Positions 8,573-16,757 of a DNA stretch of 39,991 bases are shown here, piece after piece (the stretch's first letter is position 1; the number at the start of each line of letters is the position of its first letter). The stretch lies in contig DRNU01000133.1 in assembly GCA_011374975.1 (NCBI GenBank), positions 1 through 39,991 on the forward strand. The letters are read 5' to 3'. The DNA is from Gammaproteobacteria bacterium (GTDB lineage Bacteria > Pseudomonadota > Gammaproteobacteria > DSM-19610). The position numbers and the translations under genes are program-made. A model generated the notes under the pieces. That model had not been told where the DNA came from, made no database searches, and worked only from the letters and a program-made list of their open reading frames with translations.

Positions 8573-8772
8573 CGCTTGACTCCATCTGGCTGACTGACTT
8601 TTCTGAAAAAATCCGGGTCCGCGAATACACACGCGGCGCTCCTGTATGCCTACCATGCCGTGTTGCCACCTGTTTTTTCAATGTGAAAACGCATGTGTCT
8701 CTCACGTTGTTATCGCACCTTCCGGTTTCTACACTTTGCGGCGTCAAATCAGGCTGCGTTGTGGAGATGTCT

Positions 8773-9048
8773 ATGACTCTCAGGAGACCGTTATGGAAGC
8801 CATGTGGTGTCGTTCTCGTGCTGACCTTCAGTGCACGGGCGCTGTATGCGGACCCCGGACCTGAAAATGCTGATCAGGAAACATCAGGGCTGACGAGCGC
8901 TGTTGAAGATGCGGCAGAAGCGGCAACTCAGACCGCAATTCCCGAACACGGCAGGAAAACCTTCATGTCGCCACCCTTCTTTCCGCAAAGTCCGGTTCGG
9001 GAATCGGCTGACAGGGAAAACATCAACCGGAAATCAATGGATAACTAA
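8773..9048 (+). CDS. Small exported protein of 91 residues, unknown
   Basis: An open frame begins at 8683, but the GGAG at 8763-8766 and the signal peptide both point to the ATG at 8773 (MTLRRPLWKPCG). The basic start, the hydrophobic VVLVLTF core and the ALYAD cleavage region form a signal peptide. The mature part of about 60 residues is polar and probably disordered, rich in Glu, Ala and Asn. It ends 12 bases before the lipoprotein at 9061 and probably shares its mRNA. No family was recognised; a small secreted companion of the next gene is possible. Confidence 0.55.
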   Translation: MTLRRPLWKPCGVVLVLTFSARALYADPGPENADQETSGLTSAVEDAAEAATQTAIPEHGRKTFMSPPFFPQSPVRESADRENINRKSMDN

Positions 9049-9060
9049 AAGGATACAATT

Positions 9061-10122
9061 ATGAAATACTCACAGATTACAAAACTGGCAACATCCTTCG
9101 TGTTCTCTCTTTCCCTGGCCGCGTGCCTTGATGGTGGTAGTGATGGCAACTCCAGCCCGGCGACTGGAAGTACCGGGGATACAATCGGTGGCGGTGGCAG
9201 CACCGGTTCGGGAGGAAACGCTGGCGCCGCAGCCTTCGCGAATCGCGTTACACGCGTTGATTATGACTATGACAATAACGGCACGGTCGATGCGACTGAT
9301 GCCATATCCTACGATGCCAATGGCCGCGTGAATCTGACAACCTACCTCTACAGCGATGACGGTACGCCCGATATCCTGAACCTGCGGGATTCAGGAACAA
9401 TAGAGGAAAGTAATTCATTCGCCTATGACAGCGATGGAAACGTCACGTCATTTGTTGTGGATCGCCAGTGGGTGCGTATAGAGACCAATTCGAGCTATGA
9501 TGCCGCCGGTCTGCTTACCCGGGTAGACTTTCAGCTGTTCAACAGTGCCGGAGCGCAGACGACGTCGCTGTTCTGGACGTTTTCCTACACAGGTCAGCAG
9601 CTGGATACAGTGAACAGCTTTATCGGACCCGGCAACCTGCTTGCCAATACCCTGGATTTCACCTATGCCGCAAACGGTCTCCTGGAAACATCTGTTTTAG
9701 CCAGCGACAGCCTTAATGCCACAACCACGTTCACCTGGCGGCCGGACGGCCAGCTCGATACGCTCGATACGCAAAGCGACAATGGTGCCAGCAGTACTGC
9801 TGCGCTTGTCTACGATGCCGCCGGCCTGCAGCAAACCCGGATCTGGCGTAATGCTGGACAGGGTTTCGGGTATTCGGAAATACTGGAAAGAAATTACATC
9901 CGCAGTGTTTCATACGATGCGCAAAACCGGCCGTCAACTGTGAGTTACGATCAGGATTCTGATGGCAGCGTTGATGCCACGGTGACATTCACATGGGAAA
10001 CCGCGCCCTGCATACCCGCCACGCTCTGGGCGCCGAACGGCTTCCCGAACTTTGTCAGGGATGCTGCGCGCCCCTTTGTTCCCGGGACGGGGTTCTTTGT
10101 CACGGAGAACTGTGCGCCCTAG
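9061..10122 (+). CDS. Lipoprotein with YD/RHS-like repeats
   Basis: A 353-residue protein with a type II signal peptide (lipobox LAAC, Cys22) followed by a glycine/serine-rich linker (about 24-58) that would hold the rest away from the outer membrane. From about 64 onwards short repeats of the form YDANGRV, YDSDGNV, YDAAGLL, YAANGLL, YDAAGLQ and YDAQNRP recur every 35-45 residues, the pattern of YD (RHS-type) repeats. Asp-rich loops such as DYDNNGTVDATD and DQDSDGSVDAT could bind calcium. There is no RHS core or toxin end; the C-terminus has two Cys (APCIP and ENCAP) that may form a disulfide. Probably a cell-surface repeat protein of unknown role. Confidence 0.7.
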   Translation: MKYSQITKLATSFVFSLSLAACLDGGSDGNSSPATGSTGDTIGGGGSTGSGGNAGAAAFANRVTRVDYDYDNNGTVDATDAISYDANGRVNLTTYLYSDDGTPDILNLRDSGTIEESNSFAYDSDGNVTSFVVDRQWVRIETNSSYDAAGLLTRVDFQLFNSAGAQTTSLFWTFSYTGQQLDTVNSFIGPGNLLANTLDFTYAANGLLETSVLASDSLNATTTFTWRPDGQLDTLDTQSDNGASSTAALVYDAAGLQQTRIWRNAGQGFGYSEILERNYIRSVSYDAQNRPSTVSYDQDSDGSVDATVTFTWETAPCIPATLWAPNGFPNFVRDAARPFVPGTGFFVTENCAP

Positions 10123-10179
10123 GAACAGGTTTGTGGATGTAGTAACGCGACACGGGATTGCTGGCAACGCTGCTTACTG

Positions 10180-10770
10180 TCAGCCGGATGCCTGATCGCC
10201 TGTCGATTGAACGGCACCGATAGCCGCCTTTTTACGGACCATCTGTACCAGCGGGGTGTAACCCCGCTGTGAGACCATGCCGCCCACCTGGCTGAAATGG
10301 TCAGCCGTCCCTTCAATACCAAAGCCGTCGACGAGGCGGTTCAGGAAGGCAAAGGTGGCGACAACACCGATAATGTCCTCGATTGCCTGATCACTCCAGC
10401 CGGCCGAGCGTACAGCCTCGATATCGGTTTCCCTGACGCCACCCGGTTCCAGAGTGAGTTTTCCGGCAAAGACGAGGACAGCTTTCATGCTGTCATCTGC
10501 CGGTTCTGTAGAACTGTTCGCCAGGGCGCTGACCAGAATGTCATCCTCGCCCAGACTGGCAAGGACACAGGCATGGGAGTCGACACAGTAGGTGCAGTGA
10601 TTCAGGCGGGAGCTGTAAAGCGCTGTCATTTCGCGCTGCGCCTGGCTCAGGTCGGATTCACAGGACATAACGGTGTCGAGCAGCTGTGCAAAGGGCAGGT
10701 AACGTACCGGGTCGCGCAACAGAATATCGGCAACGCCTTGAAAGTACTTTGAATATATCAGAAAGCTCAT
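10180..10770 (-). CDS. Carboxymuconolactone decarboxylase/AhpD-like peroxidase family
   Basis: The start is ATG 10768-10770, with a GGAGG ribosome site nearby. The product is 196 residues, the usual size for the peroxidase-related branch. The motif HCTYCVDSH at 58-66 gives the redox Cys pair (CxxC) and the following His of AhpD-type enzymes; the helix after it (VLASLGEDD) and the second half WSDQAIEDIIGVVATFAFLNR match the CMD fold. These proteins reduce peroxides or alkylhydroperoxides with thiol partners, or act as decarboxylases. The substrate cannot be told here. It is divergent from a LysR fragment, whose intact ancestor may once have regulated it. Confidence 0.87.
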   Translation of the reverse strand: MSFLIYSKYFQGVADILLRDPVRYLPFAQLLDTVMSCESDLSQAQREMTALYSSRLNHCTYCVDSHACVLASLGEDDILVSALANSSTEPADDSMKAVLVFAGKLTLEPGGVRETDIEAVRSAGWSDQAIEDIIGVVATFAFLNRLVDGFGIEGTADHFSQVGGMVSQRGYTPLVQMVRKKAAIGAVQSTGDQASG

Positions 10771-10857
10771 CTGGATACCTCCATTTGTGTAATCAGGAAT
10801 CCATGATATTGTTTGTGCAGATGCAATTAAATTAGGCAAAAAGAAAGGCCGACTTGC

Positions 10858-11112
10858 ATGAATGCACAGGATGTCGCATGGGACGATTTCCGCACGGTGC
10901 TGGCGGTGTGCCGCGAAGGCACGCTTTCCGGCGCCGCCCGCGTGCTGGGGGTTAATCACTCGACGGTGTTCCGGCGGATTAATGCGCTTGAAGACAGGCT
11001 GGATGTTCGATTATTCGAGCGGCTTCCCGAAGGCTATGCAAGGAATGAGGGAGGCAGCAGATGCTATGAATACCCGCCGGACCGACGCGTGTTTTACACC
11101 ACAGACACTTGA
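10858..11112 (+). pseudogene. Truncated LysR-type regulator (HTH part only)
   Basis: The first 60 residues are a good LysR winged HTH: DDFRTVLAVCREGTLSGAAR, then NHSTVFRRINALEDRLDV, then LFERLPEGYA. Straight after this the frame runs into 24 unrelated residues and stops, where a real LysR protein continues for about 230 more with the linker helix and effector domain. The break coincides with the start of the DUF2461 gene, which overlaps the fragment's last 47 bases in another frame. This looks like a deletion or insertion that joined the two. A short DNA-binding peptide could still be made, but dimerisation parts are missing. Confidence 0.85.
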
Positions 11113-11764
11113 ATTCCTCCGTGCCCTGGCCGCCAATAACAACCGCGACTGGTTTAACGAAAACAAACCCGTTTACGAGTGCGATGTTCGCCAGCCCGCC
11201 CTGACCTTCATTGAACATATGGCGCCACGACTGGCCGAAATATCGCCCTGTTTTCTGGCTGTTGCCAGGAAGAGCGGTGGATCACTGATGCGCGTGTATC
11301 GTGACACGCGTTTTTCCAGAGACAAGACACCCTATAAAACCAATATTGGCATCCATTTCCGGCACGAGCAGGGCCGTGATGTACATGCTCCCGGCTATTA
11401 TGTGCATATTGATCCCCAGTCGGTGTTTGTCGGGGCGGGGATATGGCGCCCTGATAGCCGCGCGCTGGGAAAAATCCGCGATCACCTGGCAGAAGCCGGC
11501 CCGGCCTGGGTTGCGGCGCGCGATGATTTGCGGTTCCGGAAGTACTTCAGCCTGTCCGGGGAGGTATTGAAACGCGCGCCGCGTGGCTACAGTCCTGATC
11601 ATCCGTTAATCGAGGATCTCAAGCGCAAGGACTTTATCGCCCGCAGCGAACTGAGCCATGATGACATGCTTGATCCGGGCTTTATCGATACGGTATGTCA
11701 ACGCTTCCATGCTGCGGACCGCTATATGCGCTTCCTGTGCAAGGCGATTGACGTCAGGATGTGA
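11066..11764 (+). CDS. DUF2461 (TIGR02453-like) family protein
   Basis: A 232-residue protein. I chose ATG 11066, with GGAGG about 12 bases upstream, because the frame further upstream only shadows the LysR fragment. The family signature is clear: LEFLRALAANNNRDWFNENK near the start, then RVYRDTRFSRDKTPYKTNI in the middle, GYYVHIDP, and a helical C-terminus ending YMRFLCKAID. No biochemical function is firmly established for this family. It is intact and of normal length. Its ribosome site now lies inside the LysR remnant, so it is probably transcribed from the former LysR promoter. Confidence 0.88.
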   Translation: MNTRRTDACFTPQTLEFLRALAANNNRDWFNENKPVYECDVRQPALTFIEHMAPRLAEISPCFLAVARKSGGSLMRVYRDTRFSRDKTPYKTNIGIHFRHEQGRDVHAPGYYVHIDPQSVFVGAGIWRPDSRALGKIRDHLAEAGPAWVAARDDLRFRKYFSLSGEVLKRAPRGYSPDHPLIEDLKRKDFIARSELSHDDMLDPGFIDTVCQRFHAADRYMRFLCKAIDVRM

Positions 11765-12068
11765 GCAAGGCTGTCATATCGCATTCCCGGACCATTATTC
11801 CGTAGCGTAGCGGTAAAGTCAGCGCGCCATCCCTGTTGGTTCAACAGGGCAGCGGTAACGTTTGCAATTGGTCCCCTGGCCGCGTCAGAGCCGGGCAGGC
11901 AAGACTGGTAATATACAGGCTTGCAAAAGAAAAGCTGCTGATCTAGTCTTTAGTAGCTTTCACAATGAAAGTGACAAGAGTTGGCCGACGGGAGGCGACT
12001 GATCTCGTATCTCCGCACGTCCATGTATCAGAAGGGTTTCTTATATCACCAACTGCGAGCGCTTTGAT
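11765..12068. other. Gene-free stretch with one perfect short hairpin
   Basis: No coding frame with family likeness is seen on either strand. The only clear structure is the inverted repeat CCCTGTTG / CAACAGGG at 11831-11849, an 8-bp stem with a 3-base loop. It has no following T-run, so a terminator role for the DUF2461 gene is possible but not shown. The promoter of the MAPEG gene should lie in the A/T-richer right half. Confidence 0.4.
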
Positions 12069-12482
12069 ATGCAAATACATACACTTTCCCCGGAACTTTA
12101 CTGGCTGACGCTGACCGTACTGATGACCGGTCTCATGTGGGTGCCGTACATCCTCAATCGCCTGATGGAGCAGGGTCTGTTGCCCGCCTTGCTCGATCCA
12201 CAAGGTGAAACATCCACCCGCGTGTCCTGGGCCGACCGCATGATGCGGGCGCATCAGAATGCCGTAGAAAATCTGGCAATTTTCGCGCCTCTGGTTCTTG
12301 CTCTTCAGCTCGCAGGTATTACCAGCCCGGTAACGGTTACTGCCTGCCTGGTCTATTTCTTTGCCAGGTTGACGCACTATGTGGTATTTACGCTTGGTGT
12401 CCCGGTGGTCCGTATACTGGCTTTTGCCACAGGTGTGGTCGCACAGGTTACGCTTGCGCTGGCTCTGCTTGGACTGGTTTAG
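12069..12482 (+). CDS. MAPEG-family membrane protein
   Basis: A 137-residue protein with four hydrophobic segments (about 8-30, 58-80, 84-105 and 112-136). The stretch RMMRAHQNAVENLAIFAPLV in the second helix and the LTHYVVFTLGVPVVR segment are typical of bacterial MAPEG proteins, whose eukaryotic members are microsomal glutathione transferases and eicosanoid synthases. The Arg/His/Asn/Glu cluster lines the glutathione site in the family. The length is normal. It probably sits in the inner membrane and acts in detoxification. No obvious ribosome site lies before the ATG, and it stands alone between degraded sequences. Confidence 0.88.
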   Translation: MQIHTLSPELYWLTLTVLMTGLMWVPYILNRLMEQGLLPALLDPQGETSTRVSWADRMMRAHQNAVENLAIFAPLVLALQLAGITSPVTVTACLVYFFARLTHYVVFTLGVPVVRILAFATGVVAQVTLALALLGLV

Positions 12483-12573
12483 GAACTTGTCCGCCATGCA
12501 TGATCAGAACTTTGGCTCCTCGCCATGTAAGGTGCCTGGCGTCACAGCCATTCAGTAAATGGCACACACTTCG

Positions 12574-12723
12574 TCAAACCCGAAGCGAGGCCCGCGCCAT
12601 GACCTGCATCAGGCTGGCAGACTGCTGGATGTCGAGGCGGTCTCTCAGCTCGGGTTTCTGGGTGGCAATGCCGGCCGGGCAATTGTTGCTGTGGCAGATC
12701 CGTGCTGCCACGCAGCCAATCGT
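12574..12723 (-). pseudogene. Glutamate-synthase-like FMN/Fe-S domain fragment
   Basis: Read leftwards, this piece gives [20 protein letters not shown], then [15 protein letters not shown]. In glutamate synthase large subunits and related FMN-binding glutamate-synthase-family proteins, the end of the FMN domain reads about GC..AR.CH.N.CP.GIATQ.P.LR..., with the cysteines binding a 3Fe-4S cluster. Only about 50 residues survive, then a stop codon. The rest of the enzyme is missing. The fragment is back-to-back with a LysR fragment on the other strand at about 12724. Confidence 0.75.
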
Positions 12724-12724
12724 C

Positions 12725-12901
12725 GGCGATGCTGTCCGCGCCGGCGACCTCGACATTATCCTGCCCGCTTACCAGCCGCCGAAGATTAATATCTATGCGG
12801 TGTATGCTTCCCGGAAACGTTTGTCAGCCAAAGTGCGCACGTTTATTGATTTTGCAGTTGCACAGATCGGTGAACAGCCGGCATGGGATCTTGGATTTTG
12901 A
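12725..12901 (+). pseudogene. LysR-type regulator C-terminal fragment
   Basis: The rightward frame keeps the last 57 residues of a LysR effector domain: [20 protein letters not shown], then IYAVYASRKRLSAKVRTFID, ending with a natural stop. That is the usual end of the CrgA/DsdC-like subgroup (LPxYxPPxxxIYAVYxSRRxLSAKVRxFIDF). The HTH and most of the effector domain are missing; upstream the sequence changes abruptly into the oppositely oriented glutamate-synthase fragment. It is from a different LysR subgroup than the HTH fragment at 10858, so the two are not halves of one gene. Confidence 0.82.
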
Positions 12902-12937
12902 GTACAACATTTTTCGAGACGCCTGTTATTTAGGTAA

Positions 12938-12964
12938 CTTTAAGCACACCCTTTGTGCCTAAAG
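12938..12964 (+). terminator. Possible hairpin after LysR fragment
   Basis: CTTTA-A-GCACA pairs with TGTGC-C-TAAAG around a five-base loop, with one internal mismatch. It lies 37 bases after the fragment's stop and before the FimV-like operon. There is no T-run, so this is a weak candidate only. Confidence 0.3.
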
Positions 12965-13106
12965 CTCCGACTCTTTCTGCTTTATTGCTTCTTATGTGTG
13001 ACCCGGCGCACAGGTACGTCGATTACTGATCGGGTATTTATTAATTCCATCAAGAAACCGGAAATCTCAACCGATACGGTTGTTACCATTTTTTATTGTG
13101 CCGGTG

Positions 13107-13841
13107 ATGTTAGAAATGCTTGTTGTCTCGATTTCCGAAGAAGCTGATGACACCGGAGTGACTGACCCGATTGATGAGGCGGATGTCTTCCGTCTCTCCC
13201 TTTTTACCGGCCTGAAACCCGGAACGGGCAGCGGCGCTAACAGGATCACCGACTATCTTGCACATCACATTGCACGTATGCCCGGCGACCTGCGCAGTCA
13301 TGTCCAGCGCATCAACATGCACCTTGCAATACAGGATGCCGGCGGCCTGTACGGTGCCTTGCTGGACCTGTTCATTGTTCTTAACGACGGGGGACTGGCC
13401 CTGCGCAAACGCATACTGGACAGTGCGCGGCCGGTACTGAAGTTGCCGATGTACCAGGCCATGAATGCCGTGCTGGAGCGCGGTATCGATGCCACAGACA
13501 GAATGCCGCTGTCGAGAACCTCCATGCTGAGCAAGGGGCTGCAGGCAAGTAACCGGCTGGTCAGCCGCACGGATAATGCTGCAACCACGACACGCGACCT
13601 GTTGCAGGAAGCCCGCGAACATATTGAATACGGCCAGATCGAACTGGCAAGGGATCTGCTCGAGCAGGGTGTGCTGGAAAACCCCGAACGCGTCGAGCTG
13701 CAACAGGATCTCCTGGAAATCTATGCATCGACCCGTGACCGGGAACGGTTCTCGGTCATGCGCCGGAGGCTGGATGCGAAAAACGTTGCGGCAGGTGAAG
13801 CCTGGTCAGCACTGGAAACGATACTGGAAGAGGACGGGTAA
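13107..13841 (+). CDS. FimV-like TPR protein, first gene of GTPase operon
   Basis: About 244 residues; the start may be ATG 13107 or 13116, as no strong ribosome site decides. It begins with an acidic stretch and DPIDEADVFR, and near 178-215 has LLQEAREHIEYGQIELARDL, followed by ENPERVELQQDLLEIYASTR. This is very like the FimV/HubP C-terminal TPR units (DPLAEADVYLAYGRYxQAxxLL ... NPExxELxxKLLEVY). It lacks FimV's LysM and membrane parts and has no signal peptide, so it should be cytoplasmic. FimV proteins are polar landmarks that bind partners through this domain. It is followed by the receiver-like gene after only 3 bases. A scaffold for the downstream GTPase is inferred. Confidence 0.65.
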   Translation: MLEMLVVSISEEADDTGVTDPIDEADVFRLSLFTGLKPGTGSGANRITDYLAHHIARMPGDLRSHVQRINMHLAIQDAGGLYGALLDLFIVLNDGGLALRKRILDSARPVLKLPMYQAMNAVLERGIDATDRMPLSRTSMLSKGLQASNRLVSRTDNAATTTRDLLQEAREHIEYGQIELARDLLEQGVLENPERVELQQDLLEIYASTRDRERFSVMRRRLDAKNVAAGEAWSALETILEEDG

Positions 13842-13844
13842 AGG

Positions 13845-15026
13845 ATGCCGGACAAAAAGGAAGTTGCGCTGCGGGTAGCGGCCATCGGAATGGACCAGCG
13901 CTCGCTGAGCACACTGCAGATGTTTTTCAAAATCCCCTGCAGGAACAGCTGCCAGTTGGCGGAAGAGGATGCGGCGGAAGTTGCCATGCTGGACATGGAC
14001 GCAATCGATGCGGGGAAACTCTTCGAGGAACACAGGGAGCGATTCCCCGATCGGCCGGTGATTGTTCTGTCCCTGTCCGGGCAGGCAATCAAGGGCACCA
14101 TCAATGTACGCAAGCCCCTGTCGGTTGCCCTGATGCTGGAAGCGATTGCACAGGCACGCAAACAGCTGGCGACAGGCGGGGCCGGGAAACAGACACCGGA
14201 CCCGGTGCCGGACAGCAGCACCGACAGCAATGTGGTACCCCTCAAGCAGCAGGAAAAGGTCCAGGTATCCCGCGTGGGCTCGTCCGCTGCTGCCCACAAG
14301 GCGGCACTGCAACTGGACGAGAAGGAATTCAGGAGCCTTGTCGGTTCGGCTCCGGACATCGATCCTGGCAACGCCGACCAGCGCGTGGGTGTCTGTTTCA
14401 ACCCGGATGACTATATGTTCGGGTATATCTGCAAGGTATTCGCGGAGGCCCGTAAAAGCGGGTCGGTGATCAGGCTGGAAGATTCGTGGTCCACGCTCAC
14501 CGTGTTCCCCGGGCAGGACAGGGTGGCTACCGAACTGAAGGATCCGCAATTACGCACGGTGTACGTCATGTCGAACAAACCGAAGGATATGCGCCAGTCC
14601 ATACTCGGCACCGGCCAGGCGGAGCGGGAATACCAGGTCATGGAAGAAAAGCAGGCTTTGCAGGATATGGATGCCTTTCTGTGGAAGCTTGCGCTCTGGA
14701 CTTCGCGCGGCCGGATACCGGACGGAACCAGTCTGTCGATACCGGTATTCCTGCGCCACTGGCCGAACATGACCCGCCTTCTGCTACCCCCGCACGCACT
14801 GCGTATCACGGCACTGTGGGCGCACCAGCCGCACTCGCTGATACAGACTGCCAGTGCTCTCAGAATTCCACAGCGCTTTGTCTTCGCCTTCTACAGTGCG
14901 GCACTGGCGCTCGACCTGGTGGGTCCGTGCCGGCGGTCGTCCGACATGCTGGTGGAACCATCGACGGCTGCCTCTGAAAACCGCAGTGTACTGGCGCGTA
15001 TTCTGCAACGCCTGAAGATCGCATGA
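13845..15026 (+). CDS. Receiver-like protein of 393 residues in GTPase operon
   Basis: Residues about 8-110 resemble a receiver fold: LRVAAIGMDQRS at strand 1, VAMLDMDAIDA where the phospho-Asp would sit, RPVIVLSLSG at strand 4, and NVRKPLSVALMLEAIAQARK with the Lys-Pro pair before the last helix. The acidic pocket at the start is missing, so it may be a pseudo-receiver. A proline/serine linker (about 120-140) leads to a C-terminal region of about 240 residues that I do not recognise. It contains W/F-rich segments and a helical end. The gene starts 3 bases after the FimV-like gene and is 48 bases from the GTPase. A response-regulator-like adaptor is plausible. Confidence 0.6.
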   Translation: MPDKKEVALRVAAIGMDQRSLSTLQMFFKIPCRNSCQLAEEDAAEVAMLDMDAIDAGKLFEEHRERFPDRPVIVLSLSGQAIKGTINVRKPLSVALMLEAIAQARKQLATGGAGKQTPDPVPDSSTDSNVVPLKQQEKVQVSRVGSSAAAHKAALQLDEKEFRSLVGSAPDIDPGNADQRVGVCFNPDDYMFGYICKVFAEARKSGSVIRLEDSWSTLTVFPGQDRVATELKDPQLRTVYVMSNKPKDMRQSILGTGQAEREYQVMEEKQALQDMDAFLWKLALWTSRGRIPDGTSLSIPVFLRHWPNMTRLLLPPHALRITALWAHQPHSLIQTASALRIPQRFVFAFYSAALALDLVGPCRRSSDMLVEPSTAASENRSVLARILQRLKIA

Positions 15027-15074
15027 AGCGGTCCGGCTAACCATTATTACACCTCGACGAAAAGGGACAGATTC

Positions 15075-15611
15075 GTGGCGAACTACAAGATCATCTTCAC
15101 CGGCCCCGTGGGCGCGGGTAAAACCACGGCCATTGCATCGATCAGCGACGTGCCACCGGTGAGTACCGATGCCACGGCCAGTGACATGACCCGCAAGCGC
15201 AAGAATGCAACCACTGTCGCTATGGACTACGGGGTCCTGAAACTGGATAAGGGCGATGCCCTGCATCTCTACGGAACCCCCGGCCAGGAACGCTTCGACT
15301 TCATGTGGGACATTCTCACGGAGGGCGGTATCGGCCTGGTGTTGCTGCTGGACAACTCGCGCAACAACCCGTTCCAGGACCTGCAGTTCTTCCTGCGCAC
15401 GTTCGAGGATTTCATCGGCAGGACCGGCGTCGCTATCGGCGTTACCCAGATGGATATCAAGGCTCAGCCGACCATCAGGGACTACCGGCAGGAACTCATG
15501 ACAAACGGCCTGAAACCACCGGTGTTTGCCGTGGATGCGAGAACACACAATGACGTGTCCCTGCTGGTGCAGGCGCTGTTATTTTCAATGGACCCGGTAC
15601 TGGTGGACTGA
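15075..15611 (+). CDS. MglA-like small Ras-type GTPase
   Basis: A 178-residue protein with a GTG start; AAAGGGA lies upstream. The P-loop is GPVGAGKTT (10-18), Thr residues for switch I lie at 31-35, and switch II is YGTPGQERF (66-74), with Gln71 in the catalytic position. The base-recognition motif is TQMD (124-127) in place of NKxD. This is the compact GTPase family of MglA and of the Streptomyces conservon CvnD proteins. MglA proteins set cell polarity in gliding bacteria and are switched off by roadblock proteins such as MglB. A roadblock gene lies two genes downstream, so a cognate pair is likely. The next gene begins one base after the stop. Confidence 0.9.
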   Translation: MANYKIIFTGPVGAGKTTAIASISDVPPVSTDATASDMTRKRKNATTVAMDYGVLKLDKGDALHLYGTPGQERFDFMWDILTEGGIGLVLLLDNSRNNPFQDLQFFLRTFEDFIGRTGVAIGVTQMDIKAQPTIRDYRQELMTNGLKPPVFAVDARTHNDVSLLVQALLFSMDPVLVD

Positions 15612-15612
15612 C

Positions 15613-16257
15613 GTGGCAAATTTCCGTCTCATCGAAGACCAGTATATCTCGCCCACGCCGGCCGGCGCCTACTATGCCGTATCTGCGCCGCAGAAAGATG
15701 ATTCACGGAGCCTCATCAGCCACCTGTTGCAGCAGGAAAGCAACCCGCTGCTGACCATGCGGAACCTGGTCACCTGGAGCAACGCGGCTGACGAAGACAG
15801 CGCCAGGGAGCTGCTGTACCACATCCAGAAACTGGGCTGGGTACAGGGCAGCGACAGCCCGGAGACAGCACCCGCCGGCGCACTGGAAGAGACCCTGCCG
15901 CAACTGCTGGGGCCGCTTTCCGGTGATGGCAAGGCCCTGCTGGCGGACAGCCAGGGCTTCTATCTGGCCTCGCGGGGTTTCCCGCACGAAACCGCCGAAG
16001 AACTGTCGGCACTGAGCGCAGACCTGGCGTCCCTGTATACACGCCACCAGGGCGTGCTGGACGGGAACCTCGGTCTGGGCAGCAGTGCCTGGGCGGTGGT
16101 GGATGCGGCGGGAAACAGCCAGATCGGTTTCTGGCCCCTGTACATCGGCGAGCAGCGTTTCGTACTGGCCATGGCAGGTTTGCCACACCTCAACCAGCCG
16201 GAGCTGACGCGACTGATATGGGCACTGAACAAACGCTATGGCACCAGTACTGCGTGA
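15613..16257 (+). CDS. Winged-helix-like plus roadblock-like protein in GTPase operon
   Basis: The start is GTG 15613, one base after the GTPase stop, so translation is probably coupled; 214 residues. Residues about 33-80 (SLISHLLQQESNPLLTMRNL, then LLYHIQKLGWVQG) look like a small winged-helix unit. From about 110 the pattern KALLADSQGFYLASRGFPHE, then ALSADLASLY, then WAVVDAAGNSQIGFWPL, then VLAMAG follows the strand-helix-strand order of roadblock/LC7 domains. It would be a divergent second roadblock partner for the GTPase, or a fused MglB-like subunit. The assignment is by pattern only. Confidence 0.6.
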   Translation: MANFRLIEDQYISPTPAGAYYAVSAPQKDDSRSLISHLLQQESNPLLTMRNLVTWSNAADEDSARELLYHIQKLGWVQGSDSPETAPAGALEETLPQLLGPLSGDGKALLADSQGFYLASRGFPHETAEELSALSADLASLYTRHQGVLDGNLGLGSSAWAVVDAAGNSQIGFWPLYIGEQRFVLAMAGLPHLNQPELTRLIWALNKRYGTSTA

Positions 16258-16319
16258 ACTGACGCGCAGGCCTGACCCATGGATGAATCGATGGAACATT
16301 GTAACAAGGGGACGCAGTA

Positions 16320-16682
16320 ATGAGAGAAGACATGCTCCGCTCGATCCTGAGCGAACTCAACGGAACCTCGGCTGATATCGAGGCCTCGGCAATCATTTCC
16401 ACGGACGGCCTCATCATGGCGGCCCAGCTACCGGCTGAACTCGACGAGGACCGCGTGGGCGCGATGAGTGCCGCCATGCTGTCGCTCGGCGACCGTACCT
16501 CCCAGGAACTCGCCCGCGGCGGACTGGAGCAGGTGCTGGTCAAGGGTGACAACGGCTATGTACTCATGACACATGCCGGGGGCGATGCGGTGGTGACCGT
16601 CATGGCAAAGCCCAATGCAAAGCTCGGCCTTATCTTTCTCGACGTCAAACGCGCGTCGGAAAACATCGCCAAGCTGATCTAG
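16320..16682 (+). CDS. Roadblock/LC7-domain protein (MglB-like)
   Basis: A 120-residue single-domain protein, the normal size. The core pattern is present: LRSILSELNGTSADIEASAI, then ISTDGLIMAAQLP, then RVGAMSAAMLSLGDRTSQEL, then GYVLMTHAGGDAVVTVMA and LGLIFLDVKRASENI. Roadblock proteins dimerise and act on Ras-type GTPases; MglB is the GTPase-activating partner of MglA. The GTPase two genes upstream is the obvious partner. AGGGGA lies before the ATG. The gene is 62 bases after its predecessor in the same direction. Confidence 0.92.
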   Translation: MREDMLRSILSELNGTSADIEASAIISTDGLIMAAQLPAELDEDRVGAMSAAMLSLGDRTSQELARGGLEQVLVKGDNGYVLMTHAGGDAVVTVMAKPNAKLGLIFLDVKRASENIAKLI

Positions 16683-16757
16683 ACACTATCCGCGTCGCAT
16701 CCGGTGCGACCGGTATCCCGGGCACATGCCCGGATGCTGCAGGGGAGGTATTTCCGA

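Noticed and set aside
10862-11065. N-terminal extension of the DUF2461 frame
   Set aside because: These residues are the LysR fragment read in a different frame; the family starts near 11066.
12500-12720. A 134-residue rightward gene from 12500 to 12901
   Set aside because: Only the last 57 residues resemble a protein family; the upstream part overlaps an opposite-strand gene fossil.
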